DNA from: JACGMN01 sp964522635
GTDB taxonomy: Archaea > Halobacteriota > Syntropharchaeia > Alkanophagales > Methanospirareceae
DNA length: 30,588 nt
Assembly: GCA_964522635.1 (NCBI GenBank)
Contig: CAZFWT010000011.1
Span: 1-30,588 of the forward strand
Direction of reading: 5' to 3'
The notes under the pieces were generated by a model. That model was not told the origin of the DNA. It saw only the letters and a program-made list of their open reading frames with translations, and searched no databases. Position 1 is the stretch's first letter. The number at the start of each line of letters is the position of its first letter. Both the position numbers and the translations under genes were made by a program. This document shows, piece after piece, positions 1-8,345 of this stretch.

Positions 1-37
1 AGGATATTTAAACGTTTACTATTTTCTCCTGACTAAC

Positions 38-50
38 ATTTTTATTTTTT
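38..50 (+). terminator. T-rich tract, possible terminator of an upstream gene
   Basis: A run made almost only of T lies between the window edge and the first promoter. Archaeal termination commonly uses such tracts. A loose inverted repeat (ACTATTTT at 18-25, AAAATAGT at 59-66) brackets it. Whether a plus-strand gene ends just outside the window cannot be seen. Confidence 0.25.
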
Positions 51-110
51 CAAAAGTAAAAATAGTGAAGCATACAAGTTTGCCTCCACTCCACTGCATG
101 CGCCTCGCAC

Positions 111-119
111 TTTATATAC
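111..119 (+). promoter_or_regulatory. TATA box for the MBL-rhodanese gene
   Basis: TTTATATAC lies about 40 bases before the GTG start at 154. This is the distance expected of an archaeal TATA element with a short leader. A GGAGGT ribosome-binding site at 141-146 follows, seven bases before the start. Confidence 0.6.
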
Positions 120-153
120 GATGCGTGCCCATGATCGGTAGGAGGTAAAGGTT

Positions 154-1539
154 GTGATCTTTAACCGAATTACCTCGCCGGGCTTGGCGCATAACTCGTA
201 CCTCGTTGGCTCACAGAATACCGCAGCGGTCATTGATCCGCGCAGGGATGGCGAGATTTACCTCGAGCTGGCCGAGCGTGAGGAGGTGCGTATCACGTAC
301 ATCTTCGAGACGCATCGGAATGAGGACTACGTAGTTGGTTCAACCGAGCTGGCTGAGCACACCGGTGCAGAGATCTTCCACGGCCCGGGCCTGGAATGGG
401 GCTACGGTACAACGCTGCATGAGGGCGCGGTGTTCCGGATCGGGCGCCTGGAGCTCACCGCACTGCACACTCCGGGTCATACCGATGAGAGCATGTCGTA
501 CGTTTTAATAGACCGATCGACAGGCACGGAGCGGATCATGGTCTTCACTGGCGATGCGCTCTTCGTCGGTGACGTGGGTCGAACGGATCTGTACGGGCCA
601 GATGAAGCGCCGAGACTGGCGGGATTGCTCTACGAGAGCATATTTGAGAAGCTTCTCCCGCTCGGCGACGGCGTCATCCTCTGCCCCGCTCATGGTGCCG
701 GCTCGGCCTGCGGCGGTCATATCAGCGAGCGAATTGAAAGCACGTTAGGCATCGAGCGGATGCAGAATCCCGTACTGCAGCTGCGGAATAAAGAGGAATT
801 CATCGCGTACAAGCTTCGAGAGCATCATGAACGTCCGCCCTATTTCCGCCAGATGGAACGTTACAATCTCGAAGGCGCGCCGCGACTGGGTAGAATCTCT
901 CTGCCACCACCCTTACCGCCGGGCGAGTTCAAGAAAGGACTGGAGCACGGCGCGATCGTGCTCGATGCCCGAACTCCAGCTGGCTTTGGCGGGGCTCATG
1001 TCAAAGGTGCGTACAACATCTGGCTGGAGGGGATACCTGCCTTTGCGGGCTGGGTCCTCTCATATGATACGCCACTGCTCCTGGTGCTCGAGTCCGGTGC
1101 CGAGCTCGAGACCGCGGTCCGCTACCTTATCCGCCTGGGATATGATCGGATCGCTGGGTATCTGTGGGGCGGCATCGTCGGGTGGTACAATGCTGGGCTT
1201 CCGGTCGAGCGTATGGTGCTCTCGACGGTGGACGAGCTGAAAAGCCGGCTTGAGAGCTGCGAGGATCTCCTCCTGCTCGACGTGCGTGACGAGAACGAAT
1301 GGCGAGAAGGGCATATCAAAGACGCGCTTCATATTTACGTGGGGCAGCTTCCGAATCGGCTGCATGAAGTCCCACGTGATCGTCCGATCTCCGTTCTCTG
1401 CAGTATCGGTCACCGTGCGAGCCTGGCTGCGAGCATCCTGCTCCGCGCAGGCTATACCAATCTCTGCTGCGACGTGCTCGGCAGTATGCGCGCGTGGAAC
1501 GCCAAGAAGTTCCCTGTGACACAGGAAGAGCGGGAATGA
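154..1539 (+). CDS. MBL-fold protein fused to two rhodanese domains
   Basis: The layout is that of persulfide dioxygenase/sulfurtransferase fusions: a metallo-beta-lactamase fold at about residues 1-215, a first rhodanese domain at about 255-345 and a second at about 360-455. The GTG start is chosen for the GGAGGT seven bases upstream. In the MBL part, H109 (HTPGHT), D134 (TGDALF) and H180 (PAHG) are in place. The usual HxHxDH motif instead reads H54-R-N56-E-D58-Y59, so two metal-binding histidines are replaced. The first rhodanese domain has no cysteine at the catalytic loop. The second has C416 in a CSIGHR loop and should be able to carry a persulfide. A role in sulfane-sulfur handling is inferred; dioxygenase activity is doubtful given the altered metal site. 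Confidence 0.85.
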   Translation: MIFNRITSPGLAHNSYLVGSQNTAAVIDPRRDGEIYLELAEREEVRITYIFETHRNEDYVVGSTELAEHTGAEIFHGPGLEWGYGTTLHEGAVFRIGRLELTALHTPGHTDESMSYVLIDRSTGTERIMVFTGDALFVGDVGRTDLYGPDEAPRLAGLLYESIFEKLLPLGDGVILCPAHGAGSACGGHISERIESTLGIERMQNPVLQLRNKEEFIAYKLREHHERPPYFRQMERYNLEGAPRLGRISLPPPLPPGEFKKGLEHGAIVLDARTPAGFGGAHVKGAYNIWLEGIPAFAGWVLSYDTPLLLVLESGAELETAVRYLIRLGYDRIAGYLWGGIVGWYNAGLPVERMVLSTVDELKSRLESCEDLLLLDVRDENEWREGHIKDALHIYVGQLPNRLHEVPRDRPISVLCSIGHRASLAASILLRAGYTNLCCDVLGSMRAWNAKKFPVTQEERE

Positions 1540-1637
1540 GTGCAGTGCGGCGCCCGAAGAGCACGATAACGCGGCATTACGTACGAGAAGCTCAAGGTGC
1601 GGAAACGAGGTGAAAAGAGAAGATCGATTCGGTGAAT

Positions 1638-2927
1638 TCACGGCACCTCGAGCATGAGCTCGATCTCCTTACCGGCGAGCGCAGCAAGTGCGGCACCTAA
1701 GAACTGCTTCTTATTAGCAAGATCTGCATCGAGCGACGCGATTCGCTTTGCTGCTCGCTCACGTTCTTCCTGCGCCTGCGTGAGGTGCTCCTGCGCGGCC
1801 GAGAGCGCCCGCTCGCGCGCCTCTTTCTCCAGTCTTATCGCTGCATTCGCACAGGAAGCTTCCACTTCTGCGAGCTGTGATTTCAATCTCCGCCGTTTCT
1901 CTGCGATCGAGACGAGATCAGCTTCGAGCAGCTTATCCAGCCAGTTGAGTGCATTCTCGCGCTTACGATCCTTCAATACTGTGGGATCGCCCTCAATGAG
2001 CCCCTTTATACTGCTGAGTGATCCCGCAATATCGCCCTCAAGTGTCTGACTCGGCGATTCGAGGAGCAATGAGATCGCGTGCCGCTCGGCCTGCGCAAGC
2101 GTGAGCCGGCCCGACTCGTCCTGTTTCATAAGCAGCGTCAGCGGTTTGGAAAGCGGTGCGAAGAGCTTCTGCACGTTCGACTTGAGTTCATCCAGTTCCG
2201 CTTCCAAAGCGGATCGTTCGCGCTCGAGCGCGGTGAACCGATGCCATTCCTCACCCGCTTCCAGCGTTTGCTGCTGTTTCCGCTCAGCCTCAATTCGCTG
2301 GTTGAGCGCCGTGAGCTCGTTTTCGTGGTGACTAAGGTGCTCGCGTTCCTGCTCGCGCTCTGCACGGAGCTCCTTTATGCTCGCCGCGAGTTCAGGCACG
2401 CGCTCTAACGCCTGGAGCTGCTGCTCTTTGCCCTGTAACGGCGCGATTATCAGGTCGAGGCCGCTTCGCAGTTGATTCAGCTCACTAATGATCTCCTTGA
2501 TCTCGTTAGGGAAGAGCGAGCGGACACAGTAGATATTGGTCTGCGATTTACCGAACGGGAATTCGAGTGCCGCGGTGGTCTCACGATGGAAGGCTATAAT
2601 GGTGTGATAATCGGTCTGTGCTGGCAGTGTGATCTTTTCGGTTACCGACTGGAGATGCTTGACCATTTTCTTCCGGCTCGTAAACCCGATCTTCACGATA
2701 CGATCCGGCACCTGCTCTGTCGAGTCCGCGGTTCCGAGCTCTGCGACATGTTGCCGGAGACGGTCACGACTCTCACGGATCGCTGTATACCCCTGCTCGG
2801 CGTTTGCACTGAGATCATCGAAGAGCGATTGCGAGACCTGCGCCAACCACGCATCGAGCTCCTCGAAGGCCACGATAGTTGGTAATGCTGTTTCCTCCCT
2901 GCCACGGAGCCGACTGAGCCACTTCAC
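1638..2927 (-). CDS. Coiled-coil protein of unknown function
   Basis: I do not recognise the 429-residue product as a named family. Residues about 20-190 are mixed helical. From about 190 to 420 it is a long, highly charged heptad-like coiled coil rich in Glu, Arg, Gln, Ala and Leu, broken near 265-330 by a less regular segment. No signal peptide, membrane helix or nucleotide-binding loop is visible, so it is probably a cytosolic structural or scaffold-like protein rather than an SMC ATPase. The start is GTG with no strong Shine-Dalgarno sequence. It faces the MBL-rhodanese gene tail to tail across 98 bases and is divergent from the hydrolase gene at 3053. Confidence 0.7.
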   Translation of the reverse strand: MKWLSRLRGREETALPTIVAFEELDAWLAQVSQSLFDDLSANAEQGYTAIRESRDRLRQHVAELGTADSTEQVPDRIVKIGFTSRKKMVKHLQSVTEKITLPAQTDYHTIIAFHRETTAALEFPFGKSQTNIYCVRSLFPNEIKEIISELNQLRSGLDLIIAPLQGKEQQLQALERVPELAASIKELRAEREQEREHLSHHENELTALNQRIEAERKQQQTLEAGEEWHRFTALERERSALEAELDELKSNVQKLFAPLSKPLTLLMKQDESGRLTLAQAERHAISLLLESPSQTLEGDIAGSLSSIKGLIEGDPTVLKDRKRENALNWLDKLLEADLVSIAEKRRRLKSQLAEVEASCANAAIRLEKEARERALSAAQEHLTQAQEERERAAKRIASLDADLANKKQFLGAALAALAGKEIELMLEVP

Positions 2928-2963
2928 AAAGGTACTTACCGATTGCTCCCTTAAAGGTTTTCA

Positions 2964-2980
2964 ACAGGGTCTAACCCTGT
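2964..2980. promoter_or_regulatory. Palindrome in a divergent promoter region
   Basis: ACAGGGT-CTA-ACCCTGT is a perfect 7-base inverted repeat with a 3-base centre. It lies between the divergent genes starting at 2927 and 3053. It could be an operator half-site pair or a small hairpin; neither is shown. Confidence 0.35.
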
Positions 2981-3052
2981 GCGATACACCTTAATACCTG
3001 TCTGTTCTGTTTATCTCATGAGCCGGAACTCGATCTGGTTTGACACAGCATC

Positions 3053-3958
3053 ATGAACTACCACGCACTCATCGATACCCTCATGATAGAACTTTCGGCA
3101 CTGGCGTTAGACCGGTACAAATTCTTCAGTGCGAACATTAAGAGCCCTCCGCTTGCTGAGCATCTGGCCAGGACCGAACTACAGCTGCCAGTGATAAAAG
3201 GCCAGGGGATTTACGAGCTCACGGCAGAGTCGCTCGTTGGACGTCTCAAGCCCGCTTTCTGTATCGCCCAATGGCTGGGCGATGAGTATCCCACCGTCCT
3301 CTGGCATCACGGGAACGCTGAGCGCCCCTTTGATTTCCGCTGGTTCAGCCATACTAGCTTCAAGCGGATTTTTCTCGGCTCGCAAGAGCCCGTTCAGGCC
3401 AACCTCATTGCGCTCGCCGCGCCCTTTCACCGGCGCTCGCTGAAAGCCTACGCAGAGCATCTGCACGATTTGACGAAGTTCACGGCCATGCTCGCCGTCT
3501 CAGCTACACTTGTTGAAGATCTTACGGGCTACTTCAAACTGAGGACGGACAACCGCGTGATGGTGACCGGTATAAGCCTGGGCGGCTGGGTCGCGAATAT
3601 CCACCGCGCGTTTTACAATACCGCCGATACCTATGTGCCATTGCTCGCAGGTGCGGCGCTTGGAGACATCTTCACGAGGTCTGTTTACCGAAAGCTGACC
3701 GGGCGTCTCGCGCGCGAGAGCCCAGAAGAACTGAGAGCGGTGCTCAACTTCGAGCGGGAGTTCGCACGAATACAAGCGAATAACGTATTCCCATTACTGG
3801 CACGGCACGATCAAATCATCCGTTTTGATCGTCAACGGCTCTGCTATGGCAACCGGCGGATCATGACGCTGGAGAAAGGACATCTCACCGCCTCACTGGC
3901 ACGTAAGGAGCTCAGGGGGCACATTCTCCGACAGTTAGAACGTCTCACGCATGCATAG
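3053..3958 (+). CDS. Alpha/beta hydrolase
   Basis: This is a 301-residue serine hydrolase-fold protein. The nucleophile elbow reads G-I-S175-L-G-G. D253 (ARHDQ) and H277 (EKGHLT) stand where the acid and base of the triad are expected, and a WHHGN segment near residue 104 resembles an oxyanion-hole HG motif. It broadly resembles ABHD18-like hydrolases rather than small lipases. There is no signal peptide, so it should act in the cytosol on an unknown ester or amide. A weak TATA-like TTTATCT lies at 3010-3016, about 37 bases upstream. No clear ribosome-binding site is present, so the message may have a short or absent leader. Substrate is unknown. Confidence 0.7.
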   Translation: MNYHALIDTLMIELSALALDRYKFFSANIKSPPLAEHLARTELQLPVIKGQGIYELTAESLVGRLKPAFCIAQWLGDEYPTVLWHHGNAERPFDFRWFSHTSFKRIFLGSQEPVQANLIALAAPFHRRSLKAYAEHLHDLTKFTAMLAVSATLVEDLTGYFKLRTDNRVMVTGISLGGWVANIHRAFYNTADTYVPLLAGAALGDIFTRSVYRKLTGRLARESPEELRAVLNFEREFARIQANNVFPLLARHDQIIRFDRQRLCYGNRRIMTLEKGHLTASLARKELRGHILRQLERLTHA

Positions 3959-4007
3959 CATACTAAAAATCCAAATTCTGTTCCACGTTCAGGCATGAAA
4001 GAGGGCG

Positions 4008-4136
4008 TTGATCGTAAACCGCGCCCATCTGGCTGTGGTCATTCTAGCCCTCAGCAGCCTGAGCATGCTGGTGGCATTGATCGCGCTGTTGCCTGCCGTC
4101 CTGGTCATACAGATGTGGAAGAGTCGGCGATACTGA
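4008..4136 (+). CDS. Possible 42-residue single-pass membrane peptide
   Basis: In the 228-base gap between the hydrolase and the MATE gene, a frame opening at TTG encodes about 42 residues. It has a short polar start (IVNRAH), an uninterrupted hydrophobic stretch of about 28 residues and a basic end (WKSRRY), which is a typical single-helix membrane peptide with a positive C-terminus. A purine-rich GAGGG lies just before the TTG, with poor spacing. An ATG at 3995 opens a different, non-hydrophobic frame over the same bases. Without comparative data this is a candidate only. Confidence 0.3.
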   Translation: MIVNRAHLAVVILALSSLSMLVALIALLPAVLVIQMWKSRRY

Positions 4137-4186
4137 ACAAACAGTGCTCCGGTGAACTTCCAATTCGCTCGCGTTGCGTACGCTAC

Positions 4187-5584
4187 CTATGACCGCGTTT
4201 TCACCAACCCCCGGAGGTACAACCGCACCCACGTGAATCCGATGAGTGCGCCAACGATATTCGCGGTCACCAGACCCCACCAGACCCCTACGAGTCCCCA
4301 GCCGAAGACCACGGCAAAGAGGAAAGCGAGCAGTAAGGTGAGAATGATCGTGCGTAAGAGGGTGACGAGCAGTGCGTTCACACCCTTGCCCGTACCCTGG
4401 AAGACCGCAGAAGAGAGCATACCGAACGAGATAGAGGGATAGAAGAGGCAGATGATCCTGAGGAAGAGCGTAAGATCGGGCGCGATCCGTGCGGCCGCTT
4501 CCGCTTGCGTGAAGACGGCTGCGATCTGCGGTGCAAAGACGAAGGTAGCAACGGCGATCACCGTCTCCAGGAGTAGCCCGATCTTAATGGCATAGAGATG
4601 CACGATGCTCAATCGGCTAAAGACACGCGCGCCATAGGCCGCGCCGGTGACCGGCACCACCGCAGTTGCGATCCCGATCGTGGGCAGAACGGCCATGCTC
4701 GCCACCCGCCAGCCGATCGAGTAGACCGCGACGCCGTCCGTCGTATCCACCATCACGATGATCACGTTCAGGACGAGCATAGTGAGCGACATGGAGAGCT
4801 GCATCGCAGCTGACGGCAGTCCAACGCTGAACAGATCTCTGACAATGACACGATCGCAGGAAAAATCGCGGAAGGCGAACGAGACGTAGGTGTCCCGTTT
4901 GAAAAGCAGCCAGTTGAGCATGACGAGTGAGGTGATACCGAGCGAGAGCACGGTCGCCCAGGCCGCTCCCGCGATACCGAGCCCGAGCGTATAGATGAAG
5001 ATCGGGTCAAGGACGATGTTCAGGCCAGCGCCCAGCGCCATTGCGTACATCGCGCGCTTCGCATCGCCCTCGCCGCGCAGGATCGCATTCCCGACATTCG
5101 AGAAGAAGAGGAAGATGCTGCCTGCAAAGACGACCCGGCCGTACGCGACCGCCATGGACACCGTCGTGCCGGCTCCGATGCGAATAAAGATATCCTCGGC
5201 AAATACCACGAGCGGAACGGTATAGCCAGCGGCAAGGATCACCATAATAATGAGCGTATGGACCGCGACATTGTCCGCACCCGCTTTGTCCTGCGCGCCG
5301 ATTCGCCGCGCCAGTGCCGAGCCTGTGCCCACGCCCAGCCCGTTGGAGAGTGCCATCGCGAAGAAGAAGAACGGGAAGACGAATCCAATACCGGCGAGCG
5401 CGTCCGCTCCGAGACCCGAGACCCAAAAAGCGTCCACGAGATTGTAGATCGTCTGGATCGCCATCGCGGCGATCATGGGCAGTGCGAGCTTCCAAATCGC
5501 TCGCTTCGGATCGCCAAGCAGGGTCTTCACGCCTTCCGTTGCATCCGTCCGTGCGCGCGCACGCGAAACACCTCGATTCGTCAT
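4187..5584 (-). CDS. MATE family efflux transporter
   Basis: The 465-residue integral membrane protein has about twelve hydrophobic helices in two homologous halves, the layout and length of the MATE (NorM/DinF) family. These export cationic drugs or metabolites in exchange for sodium or protons. Family-like segments include the GDPKRAIWKLALPM start, the AFWVSGLGADALAG first helix, the ILRGEGDAKRA loop and the matching FQGTGKG loop of the second half. The start is the ATG at 5584; upstream sequence lacks a strong ribosome-binding site. A small gene on the same strand ends 62 bases upstream, so the two may be co-transcribed. Substrate cannot be told from sequence. Confidence 0.9.
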   Translation of the reverse strand: MTNRGVSRARARTDATEGVKTLLGDPKRAIWKLALPMIAAMAIQTIYNLVDAFWVSGLGADALAGIGFVFPFFFFAMALSNGLGVGTGSALARRIGAQDKAGADNVAVHTLIIMVILAAGYTVPLVVFAEDIFIRIGAGTTVSMAVAYGRVVFAGSIFLFFSNVGNAILRGEGDAKRAMYAMALGAGLNIVLDPIFIYTLGLGIAGAAWATVLSLGITSLVMLNWLLFKRDTYVSFAFRDFSCDRVIVRDLFSVGLPSAAMQLSMSLTMLVLNVIIVMVDTTDGVAVYSIGWRVASMAVLPTIGIATAVVPVTGAAYGARVFSRLSIVHLYAIKIGLLLETVIAVATFVFAPQIAAVFTQAEAAARIAPDLTLFLRIICLFYPSISFGMLSSAVFQGTGKGVNALLVTLLRTIILTLLLAFLFAVVFGWGLVGVWWGLVTANIVGALIGFTWVRLYLRGLVKTRS

Positions 5585-5646
5585 AACACTCGTAACCGTG
5601 CTGGATTCGTCACCGTCGTTCGATCGGCAAAACAGTCAGCCGCTAG

Positions 5647-5961
5647 CTAGTCCCTACCGAGAAACGCATCCAGCTTGCGCTCGAGCTCAGGTAGCTTTTC
5701 TTTAAATACTGCGATCATTTCTGCATCTTCTTCATCGGTCATACCGCGATTGAAGAGCGTGTGAATATAGCTGCCGACGACCGTATCAACAACGCCCGCG
5801 GTATAGCTCACCATCGTTTCCCGCTTCGGCTCGATTCCTATCCGCGCCAGAAAATCCCGCTCTGCTTCTGCGATGGGGTCGAAATTCTCGAGCCATGCGC
5901 TCAATACCTCTTTCAGATTCTCTCTCACTTCGTCCGGAAGTGCCATGTTTTCTCGCCTCAT
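5647..5961 (-). CDS. Small helical protein of unknown function
   Basis: The product has 104 residues (99 if the second ATG at 5946 is used, which has GAGG about nine bases upstream and gives an MALPDEVREN start). It is acidic, mostly helical and soluble, with a weakly hydrophobic middle (about residues 53-70) and a charged C-terminal helix. No cysteine, metal site or nuclease motif is visible. It lies 62 bases upstream of the MATE transporter on the same strand and may share its transcript, but nothing in the sequence shows a functional link. Confidence 0.65.
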   Translation of the reverse strand: MRRENMALPDEVRENLKEVLSAWLENFDPIAEAERDFLARIGIEPKRETMVSYTAGVVDTVVGSYIHTLFNRGMTDEEDAEMIAVFKEKLPELERKLDAFLGRD

Positions 5962-6130
5962 AATCCTGTTGATGCTCTCTCACAATGAACAGCTCGGTGG
6001 CTCACCAGCGAACAAGGGCGGAAATTACCGTGCCACGAGACCGGCATTGCGAGGATGCTCATGAGTATAATGCAGGAAGAGAAAAGCCCGTGGGTTTCTT
6101 GCGTACACGCATCGAAAAAGGAGGGCGAAA

Positions 6131-6138
6131 GATATATG
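6131..6138 (+). promoter_or_regulatory. TATA box for the aminotransferase gene
   Basis: GATATATG lies about 47 bases before the ATG at 6185. A GAGG ribosome-binding site at about 6173-6176 follows. The rest of the 223-base divergent gap (5962-6184) shows nothing else I can name. Confidence 0.5.
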
Positions 6139-6184
6139 AAGGTGTGACCGGTAGGTAAAGAGTAACTGAGCGTGAGGAAGTGAG

Positions 6185-7372
6185 ATGAAAGCTACTCCAC
6201 CTGTTTCTAATCGAGTGCAGCAGATCCCGAAATCGGCGATCCACGAGATGACGCGACTCTCCAAAGCGGTCGATGATGTCGCGTTCTTGTCCTGGGCGAA
6301 GCCGACGGTGGACACGCCTGTGCATATCAAGGAGGCTGCAATCTCAGCGATCCAGCAGGGGTTGGTCGGCGGCTATTCCGAGAGCTCTGGCTTGCCCGAG
6401 CTACGTGAAGAGATCGCGCAGAAGCTCAGACGGGACAACGAGATCGAGGCCACCGCCTCAGAGCTCGTGGTGACCGTCGGCGCCGTAGAGGGCCTGTCAG
6501 CTGCCGTAATGGCCGCGATCGATCCGGGCGAGGAGGTCATTCTCCCCTCGCCAACCTACTCGACGCACATACAGCAGGTCGTGCTCGCTTCCGGGAAACC
6601 CGTGCTCGTGCCGACGCTCGAAGCGGATGGCTTTCGCCTCGATCTCGACGGGATCAGAAAGGCAATCACGCCGAAGACACGAGCGATCATGTACTGCTCG
6701 CCCAGTAATCCCACGGGAACCGTCTTCCCTGAGAAGCAGCTCCGCCAGATAGCGGACATCGCGCTGGAGCATAATCTCATGGTCATTACGGATGAGGCCT
6801 ACGAATATTTCACCTTCGACGGACACCGCCATTTCAGCATCGCCTCGATACCCGAGCTGAAAGCCAACGCAGTGAGCTGCTTTACCTTCACGAAGACCTA
6901 TGCGATGACCGGCTGGCGGATTGGCTACCTGCATGCGCACGAGCAGCTCATTCCTCAAATTACCAAGGCGCATATCCCCTTTGCCATCTGTGCGCCGGTG
7001 GTTTCGCAATATGCAGCACTCGCTGCCTTACGCGGCTCGCAGGAGTGCGTCGTGGACTTCCGCAAGCATTATCGCTCAGCGCGTGACGTGATGTGCGAGC
7101 GTCTGAATAGTCTCGATTCGGTCTTCACGTACCACAAACCCGAGGGTTCGTACCTCATGTTCCCCGAGATCCTCGTTGATGACGGTAAGGATTCGCTGGG
7201 ATTCTGCAAGAAGCTCCTGCAAGAGGCCCGTGTCTCCACCACGCCTGGCATCGCCTTCGGGCCGACCGGGGAGCGTCATTTACGCTTGTCATTCTGTGTC
7301 TCGGAAGCTGAGATCCATACAGCGTTTGATCGGATGGAGATCTACTTTCACCAAGTAATCAAACCGCTTTAG
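6185..7372 (+). CDS. PLP-dependent class I/II aminotransferase
   Basis: The 395-residue fold-type I aminotransferase is of the usual length for AspC-like archaeal enzymes. The Schiff-base lysine is K237 in the motif FTKTYAMTGWRIGY. SPSNPTG supplies the conserved Asn-Pro cofactor contact, ITDEAYEYF holds the pyridine-binding Asp and Tyr, and the C-terminal LRLSF contains the substrate-carboxylate Arg. It should transfer an amino group between an amino acid and a 2-oxoacid in the cytosol. Aspartate, aromatic or branched-chain specificity cannot be decided here. The ATG has a GAGG site about eight bases upstream. It is a single gene divergent from the small helical protein and convergent with UPF0282. 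Confidence 0.9.
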   Translation: MKATPPVSNRVQQIPKSAIHEMTRLSKAVDDVAFLSWAKPTVDTPVHIKEAAISAIQQGLVGGYSESSGLPELREEIAQKLRRDNEIEATASELVVTVGAVEGLSAAVMAAIDPGEEVILPSPTYSTHIQQVVLASGKPVLVPTLEADGFRLDLDGIRKAITPKTRAIMYCSPSNPTGTVFPEKQLRQIADIALEHNLMVITDEAYEYFTFDGHRHFSIASIPELKANAVSCFTFTKTYAMTGWRIGYLHAHEQLIPQITKAHIPFAICAPVVSQYAALAALRGSQECVVDFRKHYRSARDVMCERLNSLDSVFTYHKPEGSYLMFPEILVDDGKDSLGFCKKLLQEARVSTTPGIAFGPTGERHLRLSFCVSEAEIHTAFDRMEIYFHQVIKPL

Positions 7373-7394
7373 CTCTTCCGCCCAAACCTCTACA

Positions 7395-8345
7395 CTACCG
7401 CATCTCGACACGCGGCAGCCAGTCGTCATAAGGGCTCGTATCAACCTCGCCGCGTGCGTACGCAGTATGCCAGCCTTCAGGCACGGGCATTTCGGCATAC
7501 AACCGCTGTCGCCATGCTTCCAGCAGCATCCGGTGTCGTCCCATGAAATCAGCCGCGCAGCAAACGCGATGTTCGGTCACGGCCGCCAGCTTATCGAGCC
7601 AGCGTTCCCCAGCTTTTGAGCGCATCACGTGGTGGTCGAGAACAAGAGTGTCAATTTCGTGCGCGAGTCGAACGGCATTGACCCACGCTAATTTCCGCTG
7701 TTTCTGTGCCAGGTGCGGGAGATAAAGTGGCGGGCCAGACGCAAACACGACCGTTGGCTGCCATGCGAGGATACGGGTGACCGCCTCTTCATCGAGCAGC
7801 TGGATATCCGAAGCGTGCACGAATACGTCCTTCCCATCTACGATCCTCGTCATCATCACCATTCCGCCGCCCTCGCCGCGGCAGCCGTGCGGAACGGACG
7901 GGGAGAAGCTCAGGCAGCCGTCATGCAGTTCCTCGGCGATCATGAATTCGCCGTCCAGCAGCTCGTGGAGCGCACTTATTCGGCTTTTCATGTTACGGGA
8001 AAGCCCCAGAGGCCCTTTCGCCCAGAACCTGAGCGTTTGACCCCGATTCTGGCATACTACAGCCGCATCCTGCGCGGCGAGCTGATAGGGATTCGCATCG
8101 ATCAACGGAACATGGTCGCCATGGAGATGGCTGAGCACAACGTCCGTCGCATCTGCGAAGGCCGCGAGAATCTTCTGACGCACGGTCACGCCGACGGCGA
8201 CCTGTAAGGGGTGGGGCAGCAGCCCATGACGGGTGTAGCCAAGCGCAACGCCGGGGTCAATAAGAATCTTCCGATCCCGTACCTCGACGATGCAACTGAG
8301 GCCGCGAACGCCCAGCGATTCAGTGCCCAGTATCTCTATCCGCAT
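7395..8345 (-). CDS. UPF0282 family MBL-fold metal-dependent hydrolase
   Basis: The 316-residue protein has a metallo-beta-lactamase fold. H73-L-H75-G-D77-H78 forms the metal motif, followed by VPHG, ASDIQLL and LDHHVMRS segments. This arrangement is that of the archaeal UPF0282 family found widely in methanogens. A phosphodiesterase or nuclease-like hydrolysis is possible but the family's substrate is not established. The start lies 26 bases inside the end of the upstream sirtuin gene on the same strand, so the two are almost certainly translated from one message. All expected metal ligands are present. Confidence 0.85.
   Translation of the reverse strand: MRIEILGTESLGVRGLSCIVEVRDRKILIDPGVALGYTRHGLLPHPLQVAVGVTVRQKILAAFADATDVVLSHLHGDHVPLIDANPYQLAAQDAAVVCQNRGQTLRFWAKGPLGLSRNMKSRISALHELLDGEFMIAEELHDGCLSFSPSVPHGCRGEGGGMVMMTRIVDGKDVFVHASDIQLLDEEAVTRILAWQPTVVFASGPPLYLPHLAQKQRKLAWVNAVRLAHEIDTLVLDHHVMRSKAGERWLDKLAAVTEHRVCCAADFMGRHRMLLEAWRQRLYAEMPVPEGWHTAYARGEVDTSPYDDWLPRVEMR

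Noticed and set aside
3995..4192. 65-codon frame in the gap after the alpha/beta hydrolase
   Set aside because: Composition is Pro/Arg/Cys/His-rich and unlike a protein; the overlapping hydrophobic frame at 4008 is the better candidate.
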